From contig NW_020825288.1 in NCBI RefSeq assembly GCF_003286085.1, positions 4,030,001 to 4,094,000 on the forward strand: a stretch of 64,000 bases of DNA, read 5' to 3'. Shown here in pieces: positions 1-12,592 of the stretch (the stretch's first letter is position 1; each line of letters starts with the position of its first letter). The stretch comes from Drosophila persimilis (lineage: Eukaryota > Arthropoda > Insecta > Diptera > Drosophilidae). The notes beneath the pieces are model-generated. The model was not told the origin of the DNA and ran no database searches. It was given only the letters and a program-made list of their open reading frames with translations. A program made the translations under genes and the position numbers.

Positions 1-3000
1 CGTGGACTCCAGCTGAAAGACCTGCGCCCGCGAGAACACGGTCCTCGTCTTCTTCTTGCGCTTGGAGCCATTGCCATCGCCATGCGGCGAGGAGCTGTCC
101 GAGGGTCCATCCGTGCCGTCGTCCTCCTCGATGATCTCCTCGCCATCGTCGTCCGACTCATTGGAGCTGGTGGGCAGCATGTACCCGGAATGCGACCCGG
201 CCATATGGTGCGGATGGTGTGCCAGGCCACTGCTGCCGCTGTTGCTGCTGGTGGGCGTGCTGGGCTGATGTGGATGCTGTTGGGGGTGCTGCTGCTGTGG
301 ATGCTGTTGCTGCTGCTGCTGTTGCTGGTGCTGGTGCTGGTGCTGCTGATGGGGCTGGTAGAGTGGGTGGTGGTGCGGGACACCCACTCCGGGCGGGGGC
401 GACTTGCTGCTGGCTTGGCTCGACCCGTTCGTGTTGGCAGTGCTGCTGCTGTTGTTGTTGTTGTTGTTGTTGCTGCTGCTCTGGCTGGGGCTCATGGGGG
501 TGGGCGAGGGGGGGTTCTCAGTGGTGTTTGTGGAAGAGCTGTCTGCAAAGAGGAAAAGAGAGATAGAGAGCGGGGTTAGTTGAGAGAGCGAGCACATTGG
601 GGAGAGCAGAAATTGTATTAGTTGATTTGTCAGTCTCTTCAGTCGGCTTGGGCTTGGGGTTGGGGGCCTGTGGGTGGTGGATGGTGTGCACGAAGGCTGA
701 CGACTGGCTTCGGCTAAGGGTTGTTCCAAGATGTTGTCTCTGTGTGTGTATCTGTGTATCTGTGTGGCTGCACAGATTTAAGCTGCAACACTTAACCTCA
801 CACTTGTCTTTCCATTTTTGTTGCTTCTTTTTATATTTTTGTCCGTGTCATTTGTTATTGCTGCTCTACCGTAAAGCGCAGACGCGGAGAGCGCCGCGCC
901 ACATATCCGGTCCTTACTTTTCTATGTATGTGTGTGTGTGTGTGTGTGTTGGTGCCTGTCTGCGCGCTAAATTACCATTTAAAATGGCTGTCAGTCGGCT
1001 TGGCCGATTCTTTTTTTTATCGAAGCTTTTAGTTTTGATTTCATTTGAAAAGTTTATATTGCTGTAATTTGCCATGAAAGGATTCCATGGAGCAGAGCAC
1101 AGAGAAAGACGAAGACGAAGTCGAAGTCAGAGGAGGGGCAGGGACCGGGGCCGGGGCGGAGTAAGAGTGGAAATGAAGGTGATGAACTTAAGGCCAATTT
1201 ACATGAACAAATGTAATTGCAATGACTCTTAATGCCAAAAGGGCCAATTAAACGGGCTTAAACTACGGTTACTTCTACTGCTGCCACTGCTGCTGCTGCT
1301 TTTGTTGCAGGTTGCACTTTGCCAACGTGGAGCCCCAGCCACAGCAACAAAACATGTCAGACGCTTTGTCCGTAACTCGATACTCGATTACAAATTGCAA
1401 TTAATTGAAAATGGCGATTAATGCAGTCGGTCTCCGCGGGTAGGCAGGAAGGTGCCGCTGTACTCTACATTCCATGGCTGCACTGAGCGAAATAAACGAG
1501 GATTCCGCTTGAGTTGTTTGAAATATGTATTTAAAATTGCCATAAATCTGCCAAAAACAAACATAACAAAGAACCAGTACTGCCTTTAAAAATCAAGGAA
1601 AATTAATGTTTTTATCGATTGTAAAGAGGACACCCGAAAGTGTACAAAACAATTGCGTAATTTAGATTTTACAAACCACTAAAGAGCCTATGATTTTATG
1701 GGTGAAGTTCTTCAGGAAAACCTCGAAAAATTGTGCTCATTGTTCTCTCTCATTCGAGAGTATCTTCTGCTTGTTATGATTTAAGTGTATTTCTCTCAGT
1801 GTACGTTTTTCTTTGGCTTAAGACATTTACGTAGCCTGCTTCTGGGGGCAACCTACAACATTCCTTAAGGCATTAGACCAGTCGTTAGGCCGCTGGCGTT
1901 GACTAAACAAATTAAATTGAATCGAATGCAACGAAATACTCTGAAGAATGTCTGACACGGCACATTCCTGACGAAAACAAAACTTGAAAACGACTAGTGT
2001 ACGGTTGGAGAAGGGTCTGGGGGGGGAAGCGACTAATCCTCAGTGGCATGTGGCAATTGCCTCAGTGTTCAGTTCGCTTCAGTGGGTTCCGAGTGGTTCC
2101 TAACTCCGTTGGCTAGTATTTTAATCAACTTACCATGAGTGGGACTGTGGAACGGCAGGCGCTGTGGGGCCCAGGGCCAGCCGGGCGGACAGAGGGCTGC
2201 GTAGCGCCCGGCGAGGGCTCCCCATTGCGAAATGAAGCCCAGTCTGTAATGAAAGAGAAAAGAGGCGCACACGCAAGACGTTGGTTGGTTAATAATGCCA
2301 TCAATTATGCAGTCTAATCATTGCTGCAAAATCAGAGGATAAATATTCAGGGCCCAAAAATAGCTGCCAAGATGCGGGCTCGGGCTCTTAGGCCATTAGG
2401 CATTTACCGGAGCATTTGCCGACGGCCAAAAGTTGTTCGGGGCTAAGAAAGTTGAAGAATCAAAGTTTGTCGGCTCGTCTGACGAGGGTAGAGGGGAAGG
2501 GCGACCCTTAAATGGCGACGACCAACCCCATAACTGGCAACAGCTGCTGCGAATTTGGCTCTCGCCCAACCGCCCAATCCTCCCCCTTTGGATGTGTCTT
2601 TCTGTGTCTGTGTGTGTGTGTGTGTGTGTGTGTAACCTTGTTAACTTTCTGGCTTAAAAGCATCTTTATAAATACGTTTTATTTATTTATGCTGGCATCG
2701 ACCCAGAAGTTCGCTAGACGAAACACTTTTACGTTATAATGTGTTCCAGATTCGTTTACACGAAACTTCCGGGTGGGAGGGAGGTCCTGGGAGAGGAAGT
2801 AAATCAAAGTTTACATGTCAGACCGTTTCAGGCAGAAGCCAATGTCTTAAGTGAATGCTGTTGTGATTGATTTATTGATAGTCGGTTGTATCTGAATGGT
2901 ATTCGGTTTGGTTCTCATTGCCGTTCCTTAAGCTTCTTCCCACGCACCCAATGAACTTTGGTGTTTCGTTTACCATGAGCTGCACGAAATGCGAATGCAA

Positions 3001-6000
3001 TTCTCACCAGTCTAAATTGCTACCCCTTTCTCTGGTCTTGGGCCCGTTTTTCGTTCTCACATTCCCCTCTTTTACAATAACGTTCTCTTGGGCTAAGCTC
3101 CCACCCAATCCCAGGCCCAGCCCCAGCCCCTAGCCAATGCAAACTTTGACCGTTTGGGCAAGTGACCCGTGCACAGACTGTGATTTCTTTTTACGGGCAA
3201 CCCAACCCCACTCAGACAGACAATGCAACCAGGGGAGGCAAGTCGACCATGTCTGTGTGTGTGACATTAACATTTAGTTGACCTCTTTCGTTGCGGCCAA
3301 GGGTGCATCAGGTGTGGAAATCAATAGCCAGAGCTGCCCACTCTCTTCGTTTAAGCCCTGTTTTTCTCTTGCCTCTCGCGCCGGCAGTAATGATTTTCAA
3401 TTAAGTTTACTTTCAGCCCAGGGAAATTATGAACCGGCCCCAACTGCTGGCCCAATCCCAGAGAAAACGCTTCAAGGGCTTCCCCCAAGTTGCCAGCTCA
3501 AATCACTTCTAATGGGCTTCATGTTTACAGCGTCAATTGAGAGAAAGCCGCTTTGCCTTTTGGCTAGTTTGGCGGAAGCCAGAAGCCAGACCCCAAACAA
3601 GCAGCAAGAAGAAACCAAATGCTGCTCAAGTTACTCATCTGTCAGCCTGGGCCTGGGCCAGGGCCTGGGCCTGGGCCTGGAGGCAGCCAGACGACAAGAG
3701 ACAAAAGAAATTACCTCAATTACTGGGCTAATTTTTAGGCTGTTTCCCCACAGAAAAAAAAGCAACAACAACAACAACATGGAAAATCAGAACACAGAAG
3801 CGTTGTAGCTATTTGCTTAACTAATTACAGAAATCAAGAGCTTGACTCCCGTAATGAAATAAATACGGAATAAATGTGCCCGCGGCCACTGCGGCCACCG
3901 CGGACAGCCGACCGACCTCCGTTCGGGTGTCACTCTGCGGCGGAAGTGGACGGCCATGTTTTAAATTGGAGTTGCGGGGCCGCCCCCCGTCCACCACGGC
4001 CAGCACCCACTTCCGACAGCTGTCAGAACTGGGCGCGGAGGGGGAGGGTATCTGCTGTGATGCATTTGCTGTTATTTAGCTTTTAATGAATTGTTTGCGG
4101 TTCTCGCTTTGGGCCCTCAGCTGTCATAATTCTCCGTCTTGGGCAACCTTTTGTCCAAGGGATAAAAGTGTGCTATGCAATTGAGTTGTTCAACATGGCG
4201 TTCAACATGGGGTCCATCCCCATTTTGGTTGGGGTTTCGGCTCGTCTCGATTGGGGTTTTTGTCAACATCTTGCCAGGAATCTTTGATGTTGACGGAGAG
4301 ACTTTGGCGCGGCTCGGCCTGAGCTGAGTATGGGGTTTCCCATTGTATAGAGAGATCTGAGTAAAGTTCAAAGTGATTTTGTTGAATGGCTCAAGTGTGG
4401 ATTCCAAGTAAATTGTGGCAATAGCGGGAATTAACTAATTCATGCCACAGCCAAATCTGTGGCAGAGTTAACCCGCACATTTCATCAAAACAGGGCAGGA
4501 CAAGGCCAGGGCAGGGCAGGGCAGGGCAGGGCAGGGCAGGGTAGACAAAGCGAATTACAGAAATTAATTTAAATAAATAAATTTAAATGGAACTGTACAG
4601 GAGAGTGATCTCTATGCCCGGCGGGGCCTGGAAACCGCTTAGGAATCGTTCATGCATAGCAGATTTGCGCACTCTAATTGGTCCCTCCTGTGCGGGACTT
4701 CCACATCCCATATCCCAATGAATACGAATACGAATATATGAGTGGTATATTCACATCGTTGACATTTCGAACGGGTGTGCTGGTACTGAGAGGTACTCGA
4801 CCTAGCCGCAGAAGTAGGCAAAATATTGAACACTTGAATGAACCAGGGGCAGGGACAGCGGACAGCGGACGGGGGACAGGGGCAAATGCTTTTGTCATTA
4901 AACAGGATTAGTGTGCAAATATCGCCCAATATTCGTGTGCCTGGAGAGCGGCTTAGTCTGAGCTACTTGCCACAAAAAAAAAATATGAAATCATGAAAAA
5001 TGGTGACATTTGTGAAGAGCTCGAAATTAGTTTCTTTTTTGGGTGGCAACGCCATGGGAAGCCCGACCAAATGACACGCGACCCGGTCGGATGGAACAGA
5101 GGGAAAGTCAAACCTCAGATCTAGATCTGATGACAGAACTGTGGAATATGTTTTGATTAAGGCACAGCCATAGAAATATCATCTTGATAAGGCCGAGCAG
5201 TGCGCACGGGAATCAAACGGCAGTCGCCACCACTAAATGCCGCAGTACGATAATCCCCTCTGCGTCAGATACGACTGTATAGATAGGATTGGTTGGGTCC
5301 TGATTCCTGTTTCCTTTTTATCCGTTCCCGTTACGATTGCCATTGCAATTGGATTGTAATTACTTTGGTGATTGTGTATGTGTGTATGTATGTAATTATA
5401 ATGTCATCGTCTGCTTTTTGCGTCATCCTTGGAGAAAAGAACAATGCCAGGGGGTGAGAGGGTGAGAGACAGAGAGCACCCTTTCCGTTTGGTTCTGTTT
5501 GGTCCGTTGGTCCTTTTGTTTCCCGTCTACTCACAAGCATATCAGGTTACACCTCTTCTTGAATGCTTTTCCCCGCCCATCCTTTCCCCCCCGCCTTTGG
5601 TCGAAGGTAAAGCGTAATTAAGTAAACGCAATTGCAGAACAGGGAGACAGAGAGAGAGCTACCAAAAAAAGCATTCCCGACTAATTAAAAACGTAAGCGC
5701 AACTGTCAAAATAATTCTGGCACAAGGTGAAAGTGCCCTCAAGCCATTAAACGATCATTCAGCAATATTTGTGCTGCCAGGCATTAATCATACCGAACCG
5801 AGCCCAAGTTCGATGATCAAGCGATAAGGCAGTCACAGAGGCAGCCACACGTCAGCTGGGGCAAGCGCCAAGCGCAGCAGGAGTCGACACTTGGACGAGG
5901 GCGAGATCGGATCCTTAATTGGGGTAAGCCGAGAACGAGCACGGGCCGCAGGAGCAGCGACCCTCGCACAACCTGACATTCCTTATCGACCAGATCAGCG

Positions 6001-7795
6001 GCGCGAGCACGCGTAAATGAAATGAAAATGATCATTATTAAAAAAACGCTGGAAGACCCAAACGAGAGGGAGTGAGTCCTCCCTCGGTCGAGTCCCCTTT
6101 CTTTGTATTTCTGATCCGAGTTCATAAAATAAAAGTGCAACACATTCGTAAAGTTGTGTTCTCTTTTTTTTAATTCAACACATGCCTTAATCGAGCTGCC
6201 TGGAAATTCGATCTCTCATTTGGTATGCAGCATTTTGAAAGCCGACTAAGTGGGGTTAACATGCCAAGCCATATAGACAGACACATATTTTTCGGTTTTT
6301 TTTATCAATAAACTGCAGTTTTGGGTCATAAACAGCTGTAGGAACAGGACCCTGTTTGTAGGTCACTTTCGGTGCTGAGGGTTCATTCATTCATTTTGCA
6401 TATGATACCGGAGCATTGTCAGTCTGTCAATCAGTCAGGCACTCGGTAAAATTCATTCACAAACACAAAAATTGTGCATTGAATTTCATTAAGGCAAATG
6501 GTTATGTAACTCGATATGCTGGCCAGATCGAAGGGCCCTTAATCGATGTCCGACCGGTTAAGCGCCTTTCTGGACAAATTCGAGGTCAGCTAATGGCGAT
6601 TGCAGCACAATCGATTTTTTCGAATCGAATCTAATCGAACAATAGACTCCTGCAGCCATTTGCATCCTTCAGCAACTACTTAATGTCTCGTATAACATTT
6701 ACCCAACATATTTTCAGACTTATCGGGTCCATCGTCGCATCTCCCAGCTACTTATTTTGTGTCTTTCCTGCGAAGAGATTTGTGTCACCTCCCTTTGTCC
6801 CAGACGATTATACAAAATTGGCCCAACCAAGATTGAGGGAACAAGTGAAATTGTAGCCTCATTGAAGCAGAACGTTTGACTTTTTGGTTTCAGGTTGGTT
6901 CAGAGGATCCTAATCTGGGTCTTTGTCTGAGTAGCTGAGCCTAAGTAGCTGGCCTGGCCGAATGTTTTCAAATATCTTCTCGGACCTACCTGGAGAGCAT
7001 GGCTGCGTCCTGGGGCCCGCCAGGACCCGGGTGTGGCAGTTGCGGGATCGGCGTTATCAGCGTGGAGGCGCCGTTTTTCTTGGCCGGCTCGCTGCGGCTC
7101 AGGATGCTGGAGATGGAGAAGCTGGTGAAGCCGTTCGATCCCGTGGTGGCCTTGTTCCCGTTACTGCTCCCATTGCTGTCGTTGCTGTTGGCTCCAATGG
7201 AGGCCGCCGCGGCCGCCGCCACCGCTGCCGCCGCAGCCGAGGCGCAAGTGTTGTTGTGGTTCAATGTCTTGCTGTTGTTGTTGTTCAGGCTGTGCCCCTG
7301 CAGCTCCTCGCAGCCATTCCGCTCCGGCGACTTGGGCGGCGGACTGAGTCGTTCCCCAAGCTGCTGCTGTATGTGCTGGTGGTGGGCTGTGGGGGTCAGG
7401 GCGTGCTGCAGCAGTGCGGGATGTGTGGCCGGATGTCCGGAGTGCAGATGGCCGAAACTGTGCAGCGCGTGATGCAGGGCCACCGGATGGCCGCCCAGCG
7501 TGCTCAGATGATGTTGCAGATGGTGGTGCAACACCGCCGGCGGCACGGCCCCTCCATTGGGACTGTGGTGGTAGTGGCCCGTTGTGGCCGCCGACGAGGA
7601 TGTGGGCGTGCCGGCGGCTGTGTTGGGCGTGGAGCGGTGCGTTGGGGTGGCCGGTGGCGTGCTACCGTCGGCGGAACGAGCCGGCGAACGCTCCAGCGGA
7701 CTATCGCGGCCGTTGCTCATTCCGGCGGCACCCAAGGGACTCGGCTCGGGACTGGACACCACACTGATATCGACTTCGGCCTCGGAGGAAGACAT
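1..7795 (-). CDS. Hmx: Hmx, NK-like homeobox transcription factor, 3' part missing (off left edge)
   Basis: A homeodomain transcription factor acting in the nucleus; the HMX/Nkx5 family works in nervous-system and sensory patterning. Visible coding exons are 7795-6990, 2243-2134 and 542-1, with phases 2 and 1 joining cleanly. The start is the ATG at 7795; the open frame upstream of it begins only with a GTG. Residues 226-234 (FSISSILSR) form an eh1-like repressor motif typical of NK-class proteins. His-, Ala-, Asn-, Gln- and Ser-rich tracts follow, then an acidic stretch (ESDDDGEEIIEEDDG), a basic run, and the homeodomain start TRTVFSRAQVFQLEST, which is characteristic of HMX. The window ends after about residue 486, so most of the homeodomain, including recognition helix 3, lies outside. 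The two introns are 4746 and 1591 bp. The family assignment is strong; only the first 17 or so homeodomain residues could be read. Confidence 0.9.
2134..2243 (-). CDS. Hmx: Hmx internal coding exon 2 (110 bp)
   Basis: This small exon lies inside the large Hmx intron. On the minus strand it has a pyrimidine-rich tract and ATTACAG acceptor before 2243 and a strong GTAAGT donor after 2134. It enters in phase 2 (AG+A) and leaves in phase 1 (G+AC). This is exactly what is needed to join the upstream exon ending at 6990 to the downstream exon starting at 542. Without it the canonical splice would shift the frame into a stop. It encodes about 37 residues rich in Gly, Ala, Pro and Trp (LGFISQWGALAGRY...). 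The local GC content is clearly higher than the flanking intron. Confidence 0.85.
3646..3680 (+). repeat. CCTGGG/GGGCCT hexamer repeat
   Basis: A short array of GGGCCTGGG-type hexamers with one variant unit (GGGCCA) in the Hmx intron. It is simple sequence with no coding support. Confidence 0.8.
4507..4541 (+). repeat. (CAGGG)n tandem repeat, about 7 copies
   Basis: An uninterrupted CAGGG pentamer array inside an Hmx intron, preceded by degenerate copies (AGGACAAGGCCAGGG). The plus strand has regularly spaced GGG runs, so it could form a G-quadruplex. Confidence 0.9.
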
Positions 7796-8198
7796 GGCAC
7801 TTGTTTTTGGTAACTTAGTTCTTAATTTACTTAAACACACTTCAATCTAATCTTTTCCACCAGTCTATAGTTCACTCAATGAAACTGCGGGCCAAGTGCC
7901 ACGAAAATCTGTGGTTGTTGAGGAAAACGGAGATTTTCCGCAGGCGAGCACAACCGAGAGACAGAGAGACACGTCTGCACCGTTTGATCAACGTTTCGCA
8001 TTTAAATTCAAATGTTTCTGTTAACAGACGCAAAAGTCCTCGACAGGGTCTCAGTCCTCCGTGTCCTCTGCCTGTTCCTCAGTCTATGCATTGGTGTATG
8101 CGTGTACGTGTGTTTGTATGTGTGTGTGTGTGTGTGTGGGAAAGCGATCGTTTAGTATTTTTATTGTTTCAGTCTCTAGATTTTTAACCCCCGGTCTC

Positions 8199-8236
8199 GT
8201 GTCCGTGTCCGTGTCCGTGTCCGTGTTTGTGTCCGG
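8199..8236 (+). repeat. (GTGTCC)n hexamer repeat
   Basis: Four perfect GTGTCC-type hexamers followed by a variant (GTGTTT) and one more unit. It lies about 400 bp upstream of the Hmx start codon, in the presumed promoter or leader region. Confidence 0.85.
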
Positions 8237-8362
8237 AGAGCTGCCTCTGCCTGCTGCTGCGTCGCGTCGCTCGACTGAAACTGAAACCCACTGAGGTGGT
8301 TGGTTGGCTGCCAGCTCTGGAAATTCTTTTGGTCTTTGCGCTAAATGGTTTTTCACCAGTTT

Positions 8363-8366
<4 letters not shown>

Positions 8367-8393
<27 letters not shown>
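8367..8393 (+). repeat. (CA)n microsatellite
   Basis: An uninterrupted CA dinucleotide run of about 13 units upstream of Hmx. Confidence 0.95.
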
Positions 8394-8489
8394 GCAGAGA
8401 GAGATCCAGAGCCATGGCTAAAGTGCGTGTGCTGAGAGCGTGATATACCTGTGTGTCTGTGCTGCTACCCCTCTGGGAGGGTGTGTCCC

Positions 8490-8573
8490 ACTCTCTCTCT
8501 CTCGCACTCTCTCACCCAGTCTCTCTCCCTCTCTCTTTTTCTCTTTCTGTGGCTCGCTCTGTCTCTCTCTCTG
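8490..8573 (+). repeat. CT/GA-rich tract upstream of Hmx
   Basis: A pyrimidine-rich stretch made of CTCTCT blocks, that is GAGAG on the minus (Hmx) strand. Such tracts are candidate binding sites for GAGA factor (Trl). Binding is inferred from sequence and position about 0.7 kb upstream of the Hmx start codon. Confidence 0.75.
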
Positions 8574-11500
8574 GCAGGGTTGTTGCTTGCTTTTGCTGCC
8601 TTCTCTTCCTTTTTCCATTCCACTTGCAACTGGGAACTTCTTTTCGTTTATTTCGACAATTGCACTGCAACCGCATCGACAGACACTTTTTCTGTGGCAG
8701 GAGCAAAAAGCTTGAAAATTGCCAAGAAGGAGCAGAGGCAGGAGCAGAGGCAGGGGCAGGGGCAGAGGAGCAGCAGCAGAAGGCATAGAAGAAGCAAAGT
8801 TTCCATTCGAGCCAGGGAAACACTTGGCATTTGGAACATGCCTAAAGTGAGGGCGCACTCGGCTCGACTTTCGAGATACTCGTTCGTATACACGGTGTGG
8901 ATGTGGGTGTGAGTGTGGGTGTGGGTGTGAGTGTGGGTGCAAGTGTGTGTCTATTGAAATGCCAATATAAAATCAATCAATTGCCACCTAACAGAGGTCA
9001 AGTGCTGCTCTGTGGCGCCATTGAAATTTTCCTGTTGCCGCCACGCAGCAGCACACAGCAGATGGGAACTTTTTTGACCAGAAGTGTTGGGGAATACATG
9101 TTTTAATTGATTGCAACTTTGCGGTTAACTGTTTGAGTGGATGCATTTGTATCGAAAAGCGAATCAAGCGGATCAAGTGACGTGTGTTCCGGGATTTAGG
9201 GTATTGAAAAGGCTTAAAATCAAAATAAATGAACAATAGAATTATACAAAACAAGCGCAATTCATATAATATTCATACAGCCATCAGAATATATCATGGG
9301 TGGGGTTTATTCCATTTGCTATTTCATCTATGATAGTATGATAGTTTCCATTCTAAAATTCTACATCTGAAAAATTTCGAAACGAAACCAAGTCTTCTAT
9401 CACCAGAAGTATCTCCAGTTTATGTACATATATTTTTATTTTATTACAATAAACAAATAAATAACTTTAAAATTACATTCATTATCCTTTTCAGATTGTA
9501 TAAAGCAGTATCGTATACAAATAAGAAGATGGATATGCTGTATCCCACATATGTATTCGAATTTCCATATGAGAGCACTGCCTCGTAATAAGGACCTTCC
9601 CTACTTCCAATCGCCTTTGAAGTACATTTACATATGACCCAAAACGACTTCTCAAGCAGAATTCTCTTCTCTCCCAATGCCGGACATCTTCGGAGCTTAA
9701 TGCACTACTGTGTTCCATTCCACGACGTTCCGCTCTACGGGGAGAGAAACCTCCCTCATGGGCACACCATATACAGGCGGCCATTTTTACAACTGAGCGC
9801 TGCACAAACGGAGTGGAAATGAGATGAAAACTTTGCAGGCGAAGAGAGCGCATCTGGGACAGAGAGAGATGGAGATACCGAGAGAGAGAGAGAGAGGCAA
9901 ATTGAATTTTTAAATGCTTTCGCTTTTTATGAGACAACCACGAAGCATTCAAAGAGTGTTGCAAACGATTTGCCCGAAACAAAAAAAAACATTAGGCGAG
10001 TCAATTACACGGAGAGAGACACGCCAAAAGAGCGAGAGAGTCTTTCTCTCCACTCTCTTCCCTTCCCTCCCTTTCCGTGTGTCTCTCTCTCTTTCTTTCT
10101 CTTGCCCTGTTTCTCTGGGAAGGCGTGGCCAAGTCGGGGGCCAATGAGATGGCCCGATTTGGCCAGTTCTGGCGCTGAAGAACACTCAGCGACGGCAAAA
10201 ACGAATCGAGACCAAAACGAGATAAAAGTTGAAACATTTCCAGCTCAGACAGCGATGCCGAAATATGCGTAGAAATTCATGCGCAATTACATTTATCCTG
10301 TTTAGAAGATTGCTTTTGGCAAAGTGCGTCTCCTCCAAGTGATGACACGGCAACCCCTATGCCCCATACCCTACATCCAACACTCTTCCGAGCCAGTGGG
10401 AGGATGGGCATCCGTAACACATTTTCCCATCCGAATTTCCCACTGTGCATTGCTTGGTTTTGATTCGTTTTTGTGTAAGTATTTATGCGGATAAAAGGGG
10501 GGGTGTCGCCGGGTTCAAATAGTTTCCGACACTTAGGCGTTGTCCCACTTCCGTTTTGGACCCCAATCCTCCAATGGAAATTGCGTTTGTGGTTGTCTTC
10601 TTTCCCCAGCGAACTTCGCTTTGCATTGATTGCATTGCATTTGGGCCGAATATGAAAGGGCAACGGGCCCGGAACCACCCGGGAACCCACACCGTGCCAC
10701 ACACGGAAACAACCGGAGAGAGAACCCATTAATCTCAATCCCTGACCACTGGCCGGGGCAAGCCACAAAAATTCCAAAAGCTCTTTTGCTTGGAACATTT
10801 AAAAGAAATAACAAACTGCTCAACTGTCGGACAAAACGATTTCTACAACAAATTGCACTGCAATAAAAGCAGTGCAGAGAGCGAGAGAGAGAGAGAACCG
10901 ATAGAGAGAAAGCCGAAAGAGATGGACAGAGAGAAAGTAAAAGAGCCGTAAGCAATGCAGACAACTTTGCCAGTGTGTATGTGTGTGTGTGTGTGGCTGT
11001 GTGTGTATGTTTTTGAGCGTGTCTGTGCATGCTAGGGGCCCAAGGAGAAAGCGGCTCTAATTGACGTACGAGCAAAGTGGGAGTTGCAATTTTCATTGAC
11101 TCCACTTTAGTTTTCCGAGCCACACAGCAGGCAGAACGAGCCCGACACACACACACACACACACACAAGCGAAGACCCACACTAGCACAGCTTTGGATGA
11201 CGAGAGAGGAGAGCGATGCGATGCGATGCGATGGAGAAGAGCTTGCTCGACTTAACTGCAATTAATTTGGCAATTGAAGCTGGCTCTCACAGAACTAACA
11301 TTATCTCACCCTCCCGAGACACACTCTATTTCCATTTGGGAATTTGGAAATTTTGGGAGTTTCGATTTTCAAACCCAAACACACACACACACAGACACAC
11401 ACACATTCAGCAAATGGCCGGTGAGGTGGCCTTTGTTTGTTTGTTTGGATAGCATTTTGCATAATAGGCGAAAAGCATGCCGAAACAATAAACGTGGAGT

Positions 11501-11600
11501 GGACATGGCAGGAACCAGAATGAATGAATGACTGAATGAATGGCTAGAATGGAATGGTTAAAAGCAAATGGAGTTGTAGGCCCCACCACCTCCCACACAC

Positions 11601-11645
11601 TACACTATACCATACCATGCCATACCATACCATACCCATACCCAC
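11601..11645 (+). repeat. (CCATA)n imperfect pentamer repeat
   Basis: Six or so ACCAT/CCATA units with single-base variants. It is simple sequence in the Hmx-Prx3 interval. Confidence 0.8.
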
Positions 11646-12571
11646 CCATCACATCATTATCATCCTTTTGGCTATTTGCGGCTATTAGTCAGCTAAATTT
11701 GTGTGACGCGCTATTCCTTCGCTTTTGGGGCTTGGCTTTTGTCTTCTTTCAGAATGCAGAACAATGGCGCGGGGCGGGCATGGCATGGAAATATGAAAGC
11801 GCACCGAAGTGGAGCGCGAAGTGGGGGCGGAACACACGCAAAACCAGCAAAAACCCATCGAACCAACCCATAACCAGAGCCGGCAGGACCCACCCCAAAA
11901 ACCACCTACGACCAACCACCCACCAACCCCACAGTGCTCGTAAATAACGCTTTAGACTTTGATTTAAATAAATTGTATTGCGAACGGTAATATTTTATGA
12001 TTTCAACAGTTCAACAGTTTCCGTTTCCGTTGCGTTCCGTTCCGATTTTTTTTTCGCTTTTCTCCACCTACCCCCCTACCCTACCTCCATATATGTATCC
12101 CTTTCTGGCCGCCCTGATTGAGCGCCATTTCTGGGCGCATAAGTTTTCGAGTGTTGGAACATTTTATGTTCCTTCAAGAGACCAAAATACATTTGTATAT
12201 AGAGCACAGAAAAGCAGGCAATCAATTGAAATCTAAATATAAAATATTAAATGGGAAATGGGGAAAAGGGAAAACTTTGGCCAGAATATAATTCCCTTTC
12301 GGTCTGCAAGCATTTCTAATTAAACCGACAAGTGCAGAACAGAACACGAACAATGGCCAAAAGCATTTACGGTTTTGATTTTAAACAATTATTTTGTATT
12401 ATTCACAATCAAGAGAACGCTATCGAGCCTGACCATCCGACCAGCAACCGTCCGTAGACCATACAAAGGGACCGCCAACAGTATAAAATTACCAATTTGC
12501 AGCAGAATCGGACTTGAGGCGGGGGGAATCTGTTGAGAAGAGGCTGGGCGAGCCCGACAGCGACTCACAAC

Positions 12572-12592
12572 AGAGAGAGAGAGAGAGAGAGA
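12572..12592 (+). repeat. (GA)n microsatellite
   Basis: An uninterrupted AG dinucleotide run, one of several in the Hmx-Prx3 interval. Confidence 0.9.

Larger units (their letters stand above)
543..6989 (-). other. Hmx introns 1 and 2 (non-coding except 2134-2243)
   Basis: Apart from the internal exon, this stretch shows no supportable coding region. It contains microsatellites: a GT tract at 2609-2633, TG near 928-950, a CCTGGG hexamer run at 3646-3680 and a CAGGG pentamer run at 4507-4541. Long AT-rich blocks carry homeodomain-type TAATTA sites. Large introns of fly developmental regulators often hold enhancers, but no specific enhancer can be called from sequence alone. Confidence 0.6.

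Noticed and set aside
531..544. Alternative Hmx acceptor (TGCAGACAG) 4 bp downstream that would let exon 7795-6990 splice directly to the homeobox exon in frame
   Set aside because: The 110-bp exon at 2243-2134 restores the frame with the canonical acceptor and has strong splice sites at both ends. The shifted acceptor is not needed, though it could be a minor isoform.
6962..7813. Long plus-strand open frame opposite Hmx exon 1
   Set aside because: It is the antisense shadow of a low-complexity GC-rich exon; it has no splice or homology support.
7796..7840. Hmx N-terminal extension of 15 residues
   Set aside because: It begins with GTG, not ATG, and is AT-rich like a leader. The ATG at 7795 is the start.
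8084..8942. Several overlapping open frames on both strands rich in His, Ser, Leu or Arg
   Set aside because: They come from CA, CT and GTGTCC microsatellites upstream of Hmx.
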